A DNA stretch of 64,000 bases from Pseudanabaena sp. Salubria-1 (GTDB lineage Bacteria > Cyanobacteriota > Cyanobacteriia > Pseudanabaenales > Pseudanabaenaceae): assembly GCA_023336205.1 (NCBI GenBank), contig JALQCR010000001.1, positions 248,001 to 312,000 on the forward strand. The letters are read 5' to 3'. Position 1 is the stretch's first letter. Each line of letters starts with the position of its first letter. Positions 17,022 through 25,571 of this stretch are shown here, piece after piece. The notes under the pieces were generated by a model. That model did not search any database and was not told the DNA's origin. It saw nothing but the letters and a program-made list of their open reading frames with translations. The position numbers were made by a program, and so were the translations under genes.

Positions 17022-17132
17022 CAATGCAAGCTTTGCTTAGGACATAAAACCCAAAAGATGAGTGGGGGCGCTTCGCGCCCGCCACTCATCTTTTGGGTTT
17101 TGATTTGTCCTAGCTATCTCTTGCATTGCTAT
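17018..17132. repeat. 115-bp hairpin element with perfect 13-bp terminal repeats
   Basis: ATAGCAATGCAAG at 17018 is mirrored at 17120-17132. Inside, AAAACCCAAAAGATGAGTGG pairs with CCACTCATCTTTTGGGTTTT around a GC-rich loop. Related copies lie at 41368-41481, 57767-57880 and 60799-60912. It could terminate the kinase transcript. Confidence 0.85.
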
Positions 17133-17167
17133 AGAACCCATTTAAGAATTACACAAACTCAAAAACT

Positions 17168-17415
17168 CTAGGTGTCTAGCCCCCTAAATCCCCCAATTCT
17201 GGGGGACTTAAATATAGTTCCCCCCAGAATTGCTACCGTGTACACACATCTCAGTTTGTGTGCGAAATCAAGGAAATTACCCCACCCTAACCCTCCCCTT
17301 GCAAAGGGGAGGGAACAAGATTTCTGGTCTTCCCCCTTTGCAAGGGGGAATTAAAGGGGGTAAGTCCGACTTGTGTATACACGGTAGCCAGAATTGGGGG
17401 GCTAGGGGGTCAAAA
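17168..17415. repeat. Palindromic repeat interrupted by a nested 155-bp MITE
   Basis: The outer repeat runs from AGCCCCCTAAATCCCCCAAT to CAGAATTGGGGGGCTAGGGG. It is interrupted at 17233-17387 by an element with ends CTACCGTGTACACA and TGTATACACGGTAG, flanked by the 9-bp duplication CCAGAATTG (17224-17232 and 17388-17396). The insert itself contains further C- and G-rich palindromes (CCCTCCCCTTGCAAAGGGGA). No gene is seen in 17022-17504. Confidence 0.8.
17233..17387. mobile_element. 155-bp MITE, CTACCGTGTA ends, 9-bp target duplication
   Basis: Inverted ends CTACCGTGTACACA/TGTATACACGGTAG with one mismatch, and a perfect 9-bp direct repeat CCAGAATTG on both sides. No coding capacity. The family member at 53242-53421 begins CTACCTTGTACACA. 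Confidence 0.75.
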
Positions 17416-17504
17416 ACTACAATTCTTTAAACCCAGAATGGATCGGCGGCGCTTTGCGCCGCCAATCTATAAAAGCCAAATACACTTGACGAGAGCTATA
17501 GATA

Positions 17505-18416
17505 CTAGGGATTGCAGTAGGAGCAGTACATCGGATCAGCAAATTGAACTTGATCTGGGAAGAGAACTTCTTGCTGAAACTGGCAGCGATCGCATTGATA
17601 AACATGAGCGCGAGTAACTTGGGTGGGCAATCCGCAAAGTTCACATGGCAAACCCTTTATTTTTTTTACTACATCAAAATTCACAAAATTACAATGGGGA
17701 CAGAGTTGCTGTAATTTTCTTACTAATTCTTCGGTAGCTTTCGCTATATTGTTCATGCGGGTCGGATTGTAGAGCGATCGCATATCTGTTTCAATATGGA
17801 TTTGTGGCGATTGATTTAGCAATTCATGAACAGATTCTTTGAGTAAATTTTCTGAAGTAATTCCTTTATAAATTGCCTCCTTTGCTGAGGTCTTGGCATC
17901 TGGCATCAGCACGATCGCATGATCGGGAAAGCCAACTTTGAGCGCAAACTCATAGGCTTGTTCGTAGCTATAAATCTCTTGATGACGGAAGTTTGTATCA
18001 GTGGAGAGAAATTCGCCATAAACAGAAAAGTTATGTTTTTGATCCAGTAAAAACACAATTTCGCGATTGAAAGGAATACCTAACATCGGATGTGGAAAAA
18101 AGCTACCTTCACTGGCGATCGCTAGATCAGCATCAATTAGTTCTAGGGCTTTCCGCGCCTTGAGTTCTGCGGTTTCGACTTGATTTGCCGTGCGATCAAT
18201 ATCGCGGGTAAATGTGCCGAACAAGTCGCTATCAAAATCTTGAGGTACTGTAACTCTCACGCCTAATGAGGTTTGTAAAATTGGCGCGATCGCTAATTCC
18301 TTACGATGCATGGTCGCAATTACCACTAGGCGATCGTGAAAGTTTATTCTGTGGTCTTGTTCCCCTCTCCCAGTGGGAGAGGGGCTAGGGGTGAGGGCAT
18401 CACTCGTCATGGGCAA
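17505..18416 (-). CDS. DUF6671 family protein with C-terminal zinc ribbons
   Basis: About 303 residues. The core from RLVVIATMHRKELAIAPIL to residue ~215 matches the DUF6671 family. The C-terminus holds four CxxC pairs (CPHC, CELC, CDRC, CSYC), consistent with two zinc ribbons. The N-terminal residues ALTPSPSPTGRGEQ are the translation of a palindromic intergenic repeat (18357-18402), so the natural start is uncertain: frames open from ATG at 18416 or 18410, overlapping the nrtD stop, while a start within the conserved core (Met-36) would lose the first strand. Function unknown; its place at the end of the nrt cluster may mean cotranscription only. Confidence 0.75.
   Translation of the reverse strand: MPMTSDALTPSPSPTGRGEQDHRINFHDRLVVIATMHRKELAIAPILQTSLGVRVTVPQDFDSDLFGTFTRDIDRTANQVETAELKARKALELIDADLAIASEGSFFPHPMLGIPFNREIVFLLDQKHNFSVYGEFLSTDTNFRHQEIYSYEQAYEFALKVGFPDHAIVLMPDAKTSAKEAIYKGITSENLLKESVHELLNQSPQIHIETDMRSLYNPTRMNNIAKATEELVRKLQQLCPHCNFVNFDVVKKIKGLPCELCGLPTQVTRAHVYQCDRCQFQQEVLFPDQVQFADPMYCSYCNP
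18357..18402. repeat. CCCCTCTCCC palindrome translated into the DUF6671 N-terminus
   Basis: TTCCCCTCTCCCAGTGGGAG followed by AGGGGCTAGGGGTGAGGGCA is a palindromic repeat. It lies within the open frame right after nrtD and encodes LTPSPSPTGRGE. A larger copy of the same family is in frame in the STAND gene at 37807-37901. Confidence 0.75.
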
Positions 18417-19236
18417 AGCGGTTATATAGGAAGTCTAGAGCCGTATTTCTCAGATCGTAGTATAAAGGATCTTCCATGATTTGAGCGCGATCGCGGGGAC
18501 GGGCAAAGGGAATCGTTAAGACTTCACCAATACTGGCGGCGGGTCCATTGGTCATCATCACAAGGCGATCGGCTAAGAATAAAGCTTCATCAATATCGTG
18601 GGTGATCATCAATACCGTACAGCGATGTTCTGTCCAGATTTGCAGAAGTTCCTCTTGTAATTCTTCTTTAGTAATTGCATCTAAAGCACCAAAGGGTTCA
18701 TCAAGGATTAGAACTTCGGGACGGATCGATAAGGCTCTAGCGATCGATACGCGCTGTTTCATCCCACCTGAAATTTGGGTTGGCTTTTTCTCAGCCGATT
18801 CACTCAATCCGACCATAGCTAAATGATGACGGACGATATCATTTTTCTCGCTTTTCGATATATTGGGATTAACCGAGTCCACCGCCAACATGACATTTTC
18901 ATATACTGTGAGCCAAGGCAAAAGCGCATAACCTTGGAATACGACCATGCGATCGGGACCTGGTTTGGTAATCAGTTTGCCATTAACTAAGACTTCGCCG
19001 ATCGATGGTTTTGAGAAGCCGCCAACCATGTTTAGGAGCGTAGATTTACCACAGCCTGAGTGACCGATTAAGCAAATAAATTCACCTTCTTGAATATGTA
19101 AATTTACATCTTTGAGAACAACATATTCACCGTTATTAGGTGTTGGATAAATTTTGGAAACATTTTCAATACGAAGGAAGGATTCTTGAGGAGGGATTGT
19201 CGCGATCGATGTGGGATTAAGGGTTGTTTGTGTCAT
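18400..19236 (-). CDS. nrtD: Nitrate ABC transporter ATP-binding subunit NrtD
   Basis: 278 residues. ABC ATPase of the high-affinity nitrate/nitrite importer at the inner face of the plasma membrane. Walker A GHSGCGKST, signature ISGGMKQRVSIARAL and Walker B VLILDEPFGALD are all present. Together with NrtC it powers the NrtB channel. It lies downstream of nrtC, separated by 131 bases that hold a palindrome (19281-19363). Because nrtC carries an insertion sequence upstream on the same strand, NrtD expression may be reduced by polarity. Confidence 0.95.
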   Translation of the reverse strand: MTQTTLNPTSIATIPPQESFLRIENVSKIYPTPNNGEYVVLKDVNLHIQEGEFICLIGHSGCGKSTLLNMVGGFSKPSIGEVLVNGKLITKPGPDRMVVFQGYALLPWLTVYENVMLAVDSVNPNISKSEKNDIVRHHLAMVGLSESAEKKPTQISGGMKQRVSIARALSIRPEVLILDEPFGALDAITKEELQEELLQIWTEHRCTVLMITHDIDEALFLADRLVMMTNGPAASIGEVLTIPFARPRDRAQIMEDPLYYDLRNTALDFLYNRFAHDE

Positions 19237-19280
19237 GTTCTTTTTAACTTTTTAATTTTGTTCTTAAAGTTTGAGATTTA

Positions 19281-19363
19281 GATCCCCCCCAGCCCCCCTT
19301 GTAAAGGGGGGAGAATCAATTAATTATCTTCTTCCCCCTTTACAAGGGGGATTGAGGGGGATC
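19281..19363. repeat. 83-bp GATCCCCC palindrome, nrtC-nrtD spacer
   Basis: GATCCCCCCCAGCCCCCCTT at the left pairs with CCCCCTTTACAAGGGGGATT...GGGGGATC at the right around an A/T-rich middle. Copies of the same type occupy the nrtB-nrtC (22682-22765) and nrtA-nrtB (23650-23733) spacers. Confidence 0.85.
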
Positions 19364-19367
19364 GTAT

Positions 19368-19524
19368 TTAAGCAACCATTCGCATAGAGTCCATGCCAAT
19401 TTCTGCCATCGTGATATTGCGCTTAATCTCTAGATGATTGAGATAATCAATCGGATCTTCGGCATTAAAGGGAATGTCGTCAAAGAGTTGAATCGCATTA
19501 CGGCTATAGGTAATATCGGTTAAC
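19368..19524 (-). pseudogene. nrtC: 3' fragment of nrtC beyond the insertion sequence
   Basis: Reads LTDITYSRNAIQLFDDIPFN and on to EIGMDSMRMVA-stop, the normal C-terminus of the substrate-binding-like domain of NrtC. The frame continues from the 5' fragment ending at 20781 once the IS and one GTTAAC copy are removed (L-G-L-T-D-I across the joint). As it stands it can only be read as a read-through from IS sequence. Confidence 0.85.
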
Positions 19525-20780
19525 TGAGATCTTGCACCATTCAAGAAAAGGGGTTGCAGAAAGAGCAGAAATGTGAAAAAAAGGGCGTAGTAGTAAATTA
19601 AATAACGAGCATGGAAAGCATCGTTAAGCACGCCCAAGGGCTAGTGTATAGTCTTCTGTGTTTGATGCCAAGTGTGTATCAAACAGCAAGTCTCAATGCA
19701 ATACTAGGACTATTTCTCGAAGCACAAAGGCATCCTTATCCAGAACATACACAGATAAAATCAGCGAGTGCACTCAGCCGATTTCTCAATCACTATAACT
19801 GGTCAACGAGAGCAGTAATTCGGTCAACACGGCAGGCTATTTTGGGACAAATCGCCAAGCATCGCCCATCGAAACAAGTGCCATTAAAGATACTGATAGA
19901 CTTGACTACCCTAGAAAAAAGCGGCAAGTTTTTACATTTGAGCAATCCCACCCAAAACGAACCAGACCCATGGGTGAGAATACTAAACGGAAAGCGAGGA
20001 CTACATCTGGTTGTACTGTATCTGGTCTATGGAGAGTGGCGCGTACCATGGAGTTTTAGAGTATGGCGCGGCAAAGGATACCCCAGTCCCTCTGACTTAG
20101 CTTGTAAGTTATTGGGGACAGTACCCAAGCAACTAACCCAAGGCAAGACTGTGATTGTCCTTGCTGATACTGAGTTTAGTACGGTGAAGTTTTTCAATAC
20201 TGTCCGCGCCAAGACTTGGCGCATCGTTGTCGGTGTACGCAACAATCGTAAACTTCAAGATGGCCGTACAGTCAAACAACTTTATCGTCATGGCAAACGT
20301 GGACAACAAATTTTGCTAGAAGGGCTAACTCAGCCTTTGACGATCTCTTGGTTTTGGCTCAAAAGAGCTGATAGTAAACGGGAGTTACGCTTTGTTGTCT
20401 CTTCTCATCCTTATTCTGGTGCTTATCTGGTGATGTTAGGTCGTAAGCGTTGGGCGATTGAGGGATTCTTCAAAACCATCAAACATCGCTTTGGTTTGCA
20501 TTGTTTTGGGCAATCTACAAAACTTGGTGTTTATCGTTGGCTTATCCTCTCTCTGCTTGCTTATCTTTTGGCCCATTGGATTGATCAATGGTCGAGTCCT
20601 CCTGTCTTGGACTGGAAAGCTACCTGTGATTTGACACTTTCCGTTTTATTTCCTTCTGTCCTTTGGTTGAAACTTCTTAGGTATCTCCAAATTAGTGCCG
20701 ATATTGCTGCTCGTCATGGGTTTGAAATTATTCTCAAACCCATTCCTACTTAACTCTTTCAGGAATGGTGCAAGATCTCA
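19525..20780. mobile_element. IS4-type insertion sequence in nrtC, 1256 bp
   Basis: Perfect 18-bp terminal repeats TGAGATCTTGCACCATTC (19525-19542) and its mirror at 20763-20780. The 6-bp target duplication GTTAAC is at 19519-19524 and 20781-20786. One transposase gene lies on the plus strand, opposite to nrtC. Perfect ends and duplication indicate a recent insertion. Confidence 0.92.
19611..20753 (+). CDS. IS4-family-type transposase
   Basis: 380 residues. The DDE catalytic triad is visible as ILIDLTTLEKSGK (first D), VIVLADTEFSTVKFF (second D) and KRWAIEGFFKTIKHRFGLHC, which fits the R-x3-E-x6-K part of the YREK signature of the IS4 family. N-terminus MESIVKHAQGLVYSLLCLMP. It appears full length and intact. 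Confidence 0.88.
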   Translation: MESIVKHAQGLVYSLLCLMPSVYQTASLNAILGLFLEAQRHPYPEHTQIKSASALSRFLNHYNWSTRAVIRSTRQAILGQIAKHRPSKQVPLKILIDLTTLEKSGKFLHLSNPTQNEPDPWVRILNGKRGLHLVVLYLVYGEWRVPWSFRVWRGKGYPSPSDLACKLLGTVPKQLTQGKTVIVLADTEFSTVKFFNTVRAKTWRIVVGVRNNRKLQDGRTVKQLYRHGKRGQQILLEGLTQPLTISWFWLKRADSKRELRFVVSSHPYSGAYLVMLGRKRWAIEGFFKTIKHRFGLHCFGQSTKLGVYRWLILSLLAYLLAHWIDQWSSPPVLDWKATCDLTLSVLFPSVLWLKLLRYLQISADIAARHGFEIILKPIPT

Positions 20781-22627
20781 GTTAACCCAAGCTCACGCGC
20801 TGCCGTGCTGAACACTCCAACCCGACAGCTTTTTTCGAGAACTTCTACCCAGTTGCGAGGGAAGGGAACATCGCCCCAACGCGCCATCTGGGTAATGTGC
20901 CAGAGATGCTCAGAACGGCTCGGACGATTGACACCAGCACCATAGAATTGATGGTGAGCAGGTTCACGCATGGGAGTATCGATCGCACAGGTGACATCAT
21001 CAGGATTACCTAAATGGATGTAATTAACATTCGTGCTGACATAGGCTCGGCGAGAAAGGATTTGGCGAATCTCCTCTGAATTGTTGGGATCGGCGCAATA
21101 CATACAGGCTTCTAGTAATGCCTTGACGAGAGCGATGTGGGTGTTTGGATAGGCATTAGCCCAATCTTCGCGCACACCGAGAACCTTGCCAGGGTGTCCT
21201 TGCCAAATTTCTAAATCCGTGGCAACAGTAAAGCCGATATTTTCCATCGCGGCGCGGAAGTTCCAAGGTTCACCGACACAGAACCCATCGATACTGCCTG
21301 CTTTGAGGTCAACGACCATTTGGGCGGGAGGAATTGTTTTAAGCTCCACATCGTGATCGGGGTCGATGCCACCTGCGGCTAACCAGTAGCGCAGGAGTAG
21401 ATTATGCATTGAAGACGGATGCACTACACCCATGCGGTGAGAGCGATCGCGTGTATTTTGCAACATCTCTTTAAAATCAGGGAGAGTATGAATACCGCGA
21501 TCGTAAAAGCGGCGATCGAGACTAATCGCGTTACCATTACGGGTCATGGTTAGCGCCGTCACAATTGGTTTGCAAGCGCCAGCGCCGCCAAGGGTCATCC
21601 ACATGGGTAAACCAGAAGGCATTTGCGCGGCATCCAGATAACCACCTGCGATCCCATCGACAATTCCGCGCCAACTGGTTTCGCGAACTAGAGAGACTTC
21701 ATCAAGTCCATGTTTTTGAAAGAAACCTTTTTCTTTTGCCACAGCGATCGGCGCACAGGCAGTTAAGGGAACGAAGCCGATTTCTAGATTGACCTTTTCT
21801 AGACCATGACGAGCCACTGTGGTTACAGTCCTTGCATTCAGCTTTTTAACACGCTTCTGTTGGTTTAAGAAATAGATAATTTCGCTGCGTAAGCTGTAAT
21901 AGCTGGGATGCTTGACGGCTTCTAGTCTTTGGCGAGGGCGAGGAATATCTACTTCCAAAATACCGCCAATTTTTGAAGACGGTCCATTGGTGAGCATTAC
22001 AATGCGATCGCTAAGTAATACAGCTTCATCGACATCATGCGTAACCATTACTGCCGTAATTTGGTCTTCGTTACAAATCTGCATTAATTTCTCTTGCAGA
22101 TTGCCACGGGTGAGCGCATCCAAGGCTCCAAATGGTTCATCAAGAAGTAATAATTTTGGTCTAACTGCGAGCGCGCGGGCGATCGCAACCCTTTGACGCA
22201 TACCACCCGATAGCTGAGTGGGCGGCTTATCGATCGCATGGGCTAACCCCACCATGTTTACATAACGCTCAACTAAAGCGTGACGTTCTTCTTTTGACAA
22301 ATTCGATAGAACTTCATCAACAGCCAGAGCCACGTTGTCGCGTACCGATAGCCAAGGCAAGAGCGAATAGTTTTGAAATACGACCATGCGATCGGGACCG
22401 GGACGAGTGACGCGCTCATCTTCGAGCATTACTACGCCGCCAGTGGGCAAATCAAGTCCTGCAATCATGTTGAGCAAGGTGGACTTGCCACAGCCAGAGT
22501 GACCGATGAGAGAGATAAATTCTCCTTTCTTTATTTGGAGATCAATTCCTTTGAGGGCAATATATTCTTTACCGCCACCTAAGGGGAATGTTCTCTCTAC
22601 CTGATCGACTAAAACAAAATCCTGCAT
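20759..22627 (-). pseudogene. nrtC: 5' fragment of nrtC, nitrate transporter ATPase/substrate-domain fusion, split by IS
   Basis: Normally NrtC fuses an ABC ATPase to a NrtA-like domain that senses nitrate. Here residues 1-255 form the ATPase (GHSGCGKST, QLSGGMRQRVAIARAL, LLLLDEPFGALD), and residues ~280-613 the binding domain. True coding ends at the IS edge; the frame then runs eight codons into IS sequence (LHHS-stop). About 52 residues are lost from the end of a reconstructed 665-residue protein. The ATPase remains complete, so partial function is possible. A strong AAGGAGA ribosome-binding site precedes the start. Confidence 0.9.
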
Positions 22628-22681
22628 TTTAAAATTCTCCTTTAATTAAATATCAATCTGCTGATAGCGCGAGATTCTAAA

Positions 22682-22765
22682 GATCCCCCCCCAGCCCCCC
22701 TTAAAAAGGGGGGAGAATAAATTAATTATCTTCTTCCCCCTTTTTAAGGGGGATTGAGGGGGATC
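22682..22765. repeat. 84-bp GATCCCCC palindrome, nrtB-nrtC spacer
   Basis: Same family and orientation as 19281-19363. Arms GATCCCCCCCCAGCCCCCCT and CCCCCTTTTTAAGGGGGATT...GGGGATC; the inner loop differs (TTAAAAAGG instead of TTGTAAAGG) on both arms, keeping the pairing. Confidence 0.85.
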
Positions 22766-22768
22766 TCC

Positions 22769-23605
22769 CTACTTCTGTTCTTCAGGCAAAATCACGTTCT
22801 GAAGCCAGCCGATCGCACGGTCAAGGATCAAGCCGACAGCACCGATATAAACCAGAGACAAGATAACTTCGCCCACCTTGTCATTAGTATAGGAATTCCA
22901 GATGAAGAAACCGATGCCAACAATACCTGGCATGATGATTTCGGCGGCGATAATGGCAAGCCATGCGAGACCGATAGAAATGCGTAGTCCAGTAAAAATA
23001 TAAGGCAGGGCTGAGGGAATCAAAATCTTGAAGAAATACTTTTGGCGAGAAAGTTGTAGCACCCGCGAAACGTTGCGATAGTCTTGGGGGATTTGCTTCA
23101 CACCAACAGCAGTATTTAACAAGATTGGCCATACCGCAGTGATGAAGATAACAAACAGGGCGGCTGGTTCATTTTGACGGAGTGCAGCCAGAGCGATCGG
23201 AACCCATGCAAGTGGTGGAACAGTTCGCAAAAATTGGAACAATGGATCGAGAGCTTTGTCAATAACCGCATTAGTACCAACTAGAATTCCAACACTAATA
23301 CCAACGATCGCTGCTAATGAGTAGCCCTTAGCCACACGCTCAAAACTAGCGAGGGTTTGCCAGAATAATCCTTTGTCAGTACCACCGCGATCGAAGAAGG
23401 GATAGAGCAACAGATTGCGAGTGGATTTTTCAGAAATAATATTAATTGGACCTGGCAGTTTGACTAAGCCAATGCTAGAAACAATCTGCCATACAATCAA
23501 GAATCCCAAAATGCCGATGATTGGGAGCGCCCAATTCTGAGCATTTTTCTGCCAAAACTTCGCGATCGCATTTGACGAATTTCGATTACCAATACTTACT
23601 GCCAT
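22769..23605 (-). CDS. nrtB: Nitrate ABC transporter permease NrtB
   Basis: 278 residues. Integral membrane permease of the nitrate importer. Hydrophobic segments start with NWALPIIGILGFLIVWQIVS (~30-50), and the EAA-type loop for ATPase contact lies around QIPQDYRNVSRVLQLSRQKY to ILIPSALPYIFTGLRI (~170-210). A good AGGAGT ribosome-binding site precedes ATG 23605. It is flanked on both sides by the 84-bp palindromes. Complete. Confidence 0.95.
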   Translation of the reverse strand: MAVSIGNRNSSNAIAKFWQKNAQNWALPIIGILGFLIVWQIVSSIGLVKLPGPINIISEKSTRNLLLYPFFDRGGTDKGLFWQTLASFERVAKGYSLAAIVGISVGILVGTNAVIDKALDPLFQFLRTVPPLAWVPIALAALRQNEPAALFVIFITAVWPILLNTAVGVKQIPQDYRNVSRVLQLSRQKYFFKILIPSALPYIFTGLRISIGLAWLAIIAAEIIMPGIVGIGFFIWNSYTNDKVGEVILSLVYIGAVGLILDRAIGWLQNVILPEEQK

Positions 23606-23649
23606 AATTTTTTACTCCTAAAATATTTATTTGTGATTAATTTTCAAGA

Positions 23650-23733
23650 GATCCCCCTCAATCCCCCTTGTAAAGGGGGAAGAAGAAATTAGAAATTTTC
23701 TTTCCCCCCTTTACAAGGGGGGCTAGGGGGATC
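23650..23733. repeat. 84-bp GATCCCCC palindrome, nrtA-nrtB spacer, inverted orientation
   Basis: GATCCCCCTCAATCCCCCTT...CCCCCCTTTACAAGGGGGGC to GGGGGATC. Same element as in the other two nrt spacers, but in the opposite orientation, which argues for separate insertions and against copying of one spacer. Confidence 0.85.
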
Positions 23734-23757
23734 TAAACCCTAAAACGTAGCCAAAAT

Positions 23758-25110
23758 CTAAGCCTTCTTAATCTTCAATCCATCAAGATAAGCCTGTGGA
23801 TTCTCTGGATCGAACTTTGTGCCGTCAAAGAATTCCTCAATACCGCGAGAAGTACTAGTCGGAATGTCGGCAACTGGGAAACCAGCATCTTTTGCAGCCT
23901 CCCGCCAGATATCCTCACGGTTGACCTTCTTGATCCAATCCTTCGCAGTTGCTAGAGATTCCTTAGGTAAGAATCCCCAACGCACACTCTCGGTGATGAA
24001 CCAGAGATCGTGACTTTGATAGGGATAGGAAACATTCCCTTTTGAGTCTTTCCAATAGAGCGTAGCCATACTCTTGTCATCAATCACGCGCCCATCACCC
24101 ATGTCATACTTGCCCATCATCGGCGCTGACAGGATTTCAGGATCGACACCAAAGTAGTTTTGCGTGGCTAAGATCTGCACAAGTTCCTTGCGATTATCAA
24201 AGTTGTCGCACCATTGCTGCGCTTCCATAATTGCTTTTAGAATCGCTTTTGTCGCTTTAGGATACTTATCCACCCAATCCGATCGCATTGCGAAATATTC
24301 TTCAGGATGTCCTTTCCAAATTTCCGCAGTCAGCGCAGGAATGAAGCCGATCTTGTCTTTAACGATGCGATAAGGCCAGGGGTCGCCTGTGCTGAAGGCA
24401 TCCATTGTGCCAGTTTTCATATTGGCGACAGTTTGCGCCGCAGGTACGGTCAGCAATTCGATATCCGTATCAGGATCGACACCATTGGCGGCTAACCAGT
24501 AGCGCAGCCAAAATTCTTGATTAACTTTTGGGAAGGTGTAAGCCGCTTTGAATTTCGCACCTTCAGATTTAACCTTCTCAAAGAAATCCTTAGCTTTGTC
24601 GATTTTGAGAGTTAATCCTTTGTTTTTGTGCTTATCTGCAATTGCGATCGCATTGCCCTGTGTATTTAACTGCAACAGTACATACATCGGGATTTTGAGA
24701 TTATCGGTGATAATTCCTTCGGAAATCAAATAGGGCATGGGCATTTGCCATTGACCACCATCAATACCACCTGCGGAGGTGCCAATTTTGACACTATCTC
24801 TAGCAGATCCCCAGTTGGCTTGCTTGGATATTTCCAGATCAGTCATGCCATATTTATCAAAAAATCCTTTTTCTTTGGCAATGATCAATGGTGCTGCTTC
24901 AACAATTGGCAAGTAACCCAGCCGCACTTTCGTGATCTCAGGCACTTGTTCAGTGGGAATAGTGATTTTGGCGGCTTTTGGTGAAGTAATGGTTGGGGTA
25001 TCTTCGGGGGGATTACCCAGACAGCCTTTGAGCAGAACTGAGCTAAGAGCGGTTGCCCCTGCTGTGGCGATAAAGCGCCGCCTTGAAATGTTGTGCTTGA
25101 AATCAGACAT
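23758..25110 (-). CDS. nrtA: Nitrate-binding lipoprotein NrtA
   Basis: 450 residues. Periplasmic nitrate/nitrite-binding component of the importer. The N-terminus has twin arginines ([10 protein letters not shown]) and a lipobox-like LLKGC, so it is probably exported, perhaps by Tat, and lipid-anchored. The binding domain matches the NrtA-like domain of NrtC ([20 protein letters not shown]). First gene of the minus-strand cluster nrtA-nrtB-nrtC-nrtD. The promoter lies in the 461-base gap shared with divergent ndhB. Confidence 0.95.
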   Translation of the reverse strand: MSDFKHNISRRRFIATAGATALSSVLLKGCLGNPPEDTPTITSPKAAKITIPTEQVPEITKVRLGYLPIVEAAPLIIAKEKGFFDKYGMTDLEISKQANWGSARDSVKIGTSAGGIDGGQWQMPMPYLISEGIITDNLKIPMYVLLQLNTQGNAIAIADKHKNKGLTLKIDKAKDFFEKVKSEGAKFKAAYTFPKVNQEFWLRYWLAANGVDPDTDIELLTVPAAQTVANMKTGTMDAFSTGDPWPYRIVKDKIGFIPALTAEIWKGHPEEYFAMRSDWVDKYPKATKAILKAIMEAQQWCDNFDNRKELVQILATQNYFGVDPEILSAPMMGKYDMGDGRVIDDKSMATLYWKDSKGNVSYPYQSHDLWFITESVRWGFLPKESLATAKDWIKKVNREDIWREAAKDAGFPVADIPTSTSRGIEEFFDGTKFDPENPQAYLDGLKIKKA

Positions 25111-25212
25111 AATTTCGTTCTTTTAATTAACGTTGGAAAAAGTGATTAAATTTTTAAGGTGTTATTTAAGTCAGCGCAAAGCCAAGCTGCGATCGCCCTT
25201 AGTTACATTGCA

Positions 25213-25226
25213 GTTTGCAAAGCTAC
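25213..25226 (-). promoter_or_regulatory. Weak candidate NtcA site upstream of nrtA
   Basis: Read on the minus strand this is GTAGCTTTGCAAAC, which fits GT-N10-AC, the relaxed form of the NtcA consensus GTA-N8-TAC, about 100 bases before the nrtA start. NtcA activates nrt operons in other cyanobacteria. No well-placed -10 box follows, so support is weak. Confidence 0.25.
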
Positions 25227-25360
25227 AGGCAATCTCAACTAACCCAGATTCAGAAGCTAAGTTATGAGAAGACTTAGCGAAAAAACTTGAGAACGATTGA
25301 TTCGTTGCTATTGATATCTTAGAGTTAAACCTTCATAGAGTAAAGACTATTATTTTTATG

Positions 25361-25388
25361 TAATACATAGTATTTACTCTATGTATTA
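25361..25388. promoter_or_regulatory. 10-bp dyad between nrtA and ndhB, possible operator
   Basis: TAATACATAG and CTATGTATTA form a perfect 10-bp inverted repeat separated by TATTTACT. It lies 251 bases before nrtA and 184 bases before ndhB. An A/T-rich dyad of this type is what a LysR or CRP-family dimer binds. No further match to a known site was found in 25111-25571. Confidence 0.35.
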
Positions 25389-25571
25389 AGCAGCCTATAA
25401 TTAGGACGAAATCTACCTAAGTCATGCTGTCAAAGGATAGATCGGGGTTTGATATCATCACCCCACTTGCAGATTTCTGACAGGTAATTCTCAAATAGAG
25501 AAGGTTGCAAGAAATAAGAGCGACTCTATTTTTGCTATACAATTGCCATAGCAACAACAAATGAATTAAGT

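Noticed and set aside
17172..17430. Short plus-strand frames (~60-66 codons) in the repeat cluster
   Set aside because: They are translations of C/G-rich palindromes and a nested MITE, with no independent coding support.
25111..25571. Canonical NtcA promoter GTAN8TAC for nrtA
   Set aside because: No exact match was found on reading the region; only a relaxed GTN10AC at 25213 without a matching -10.
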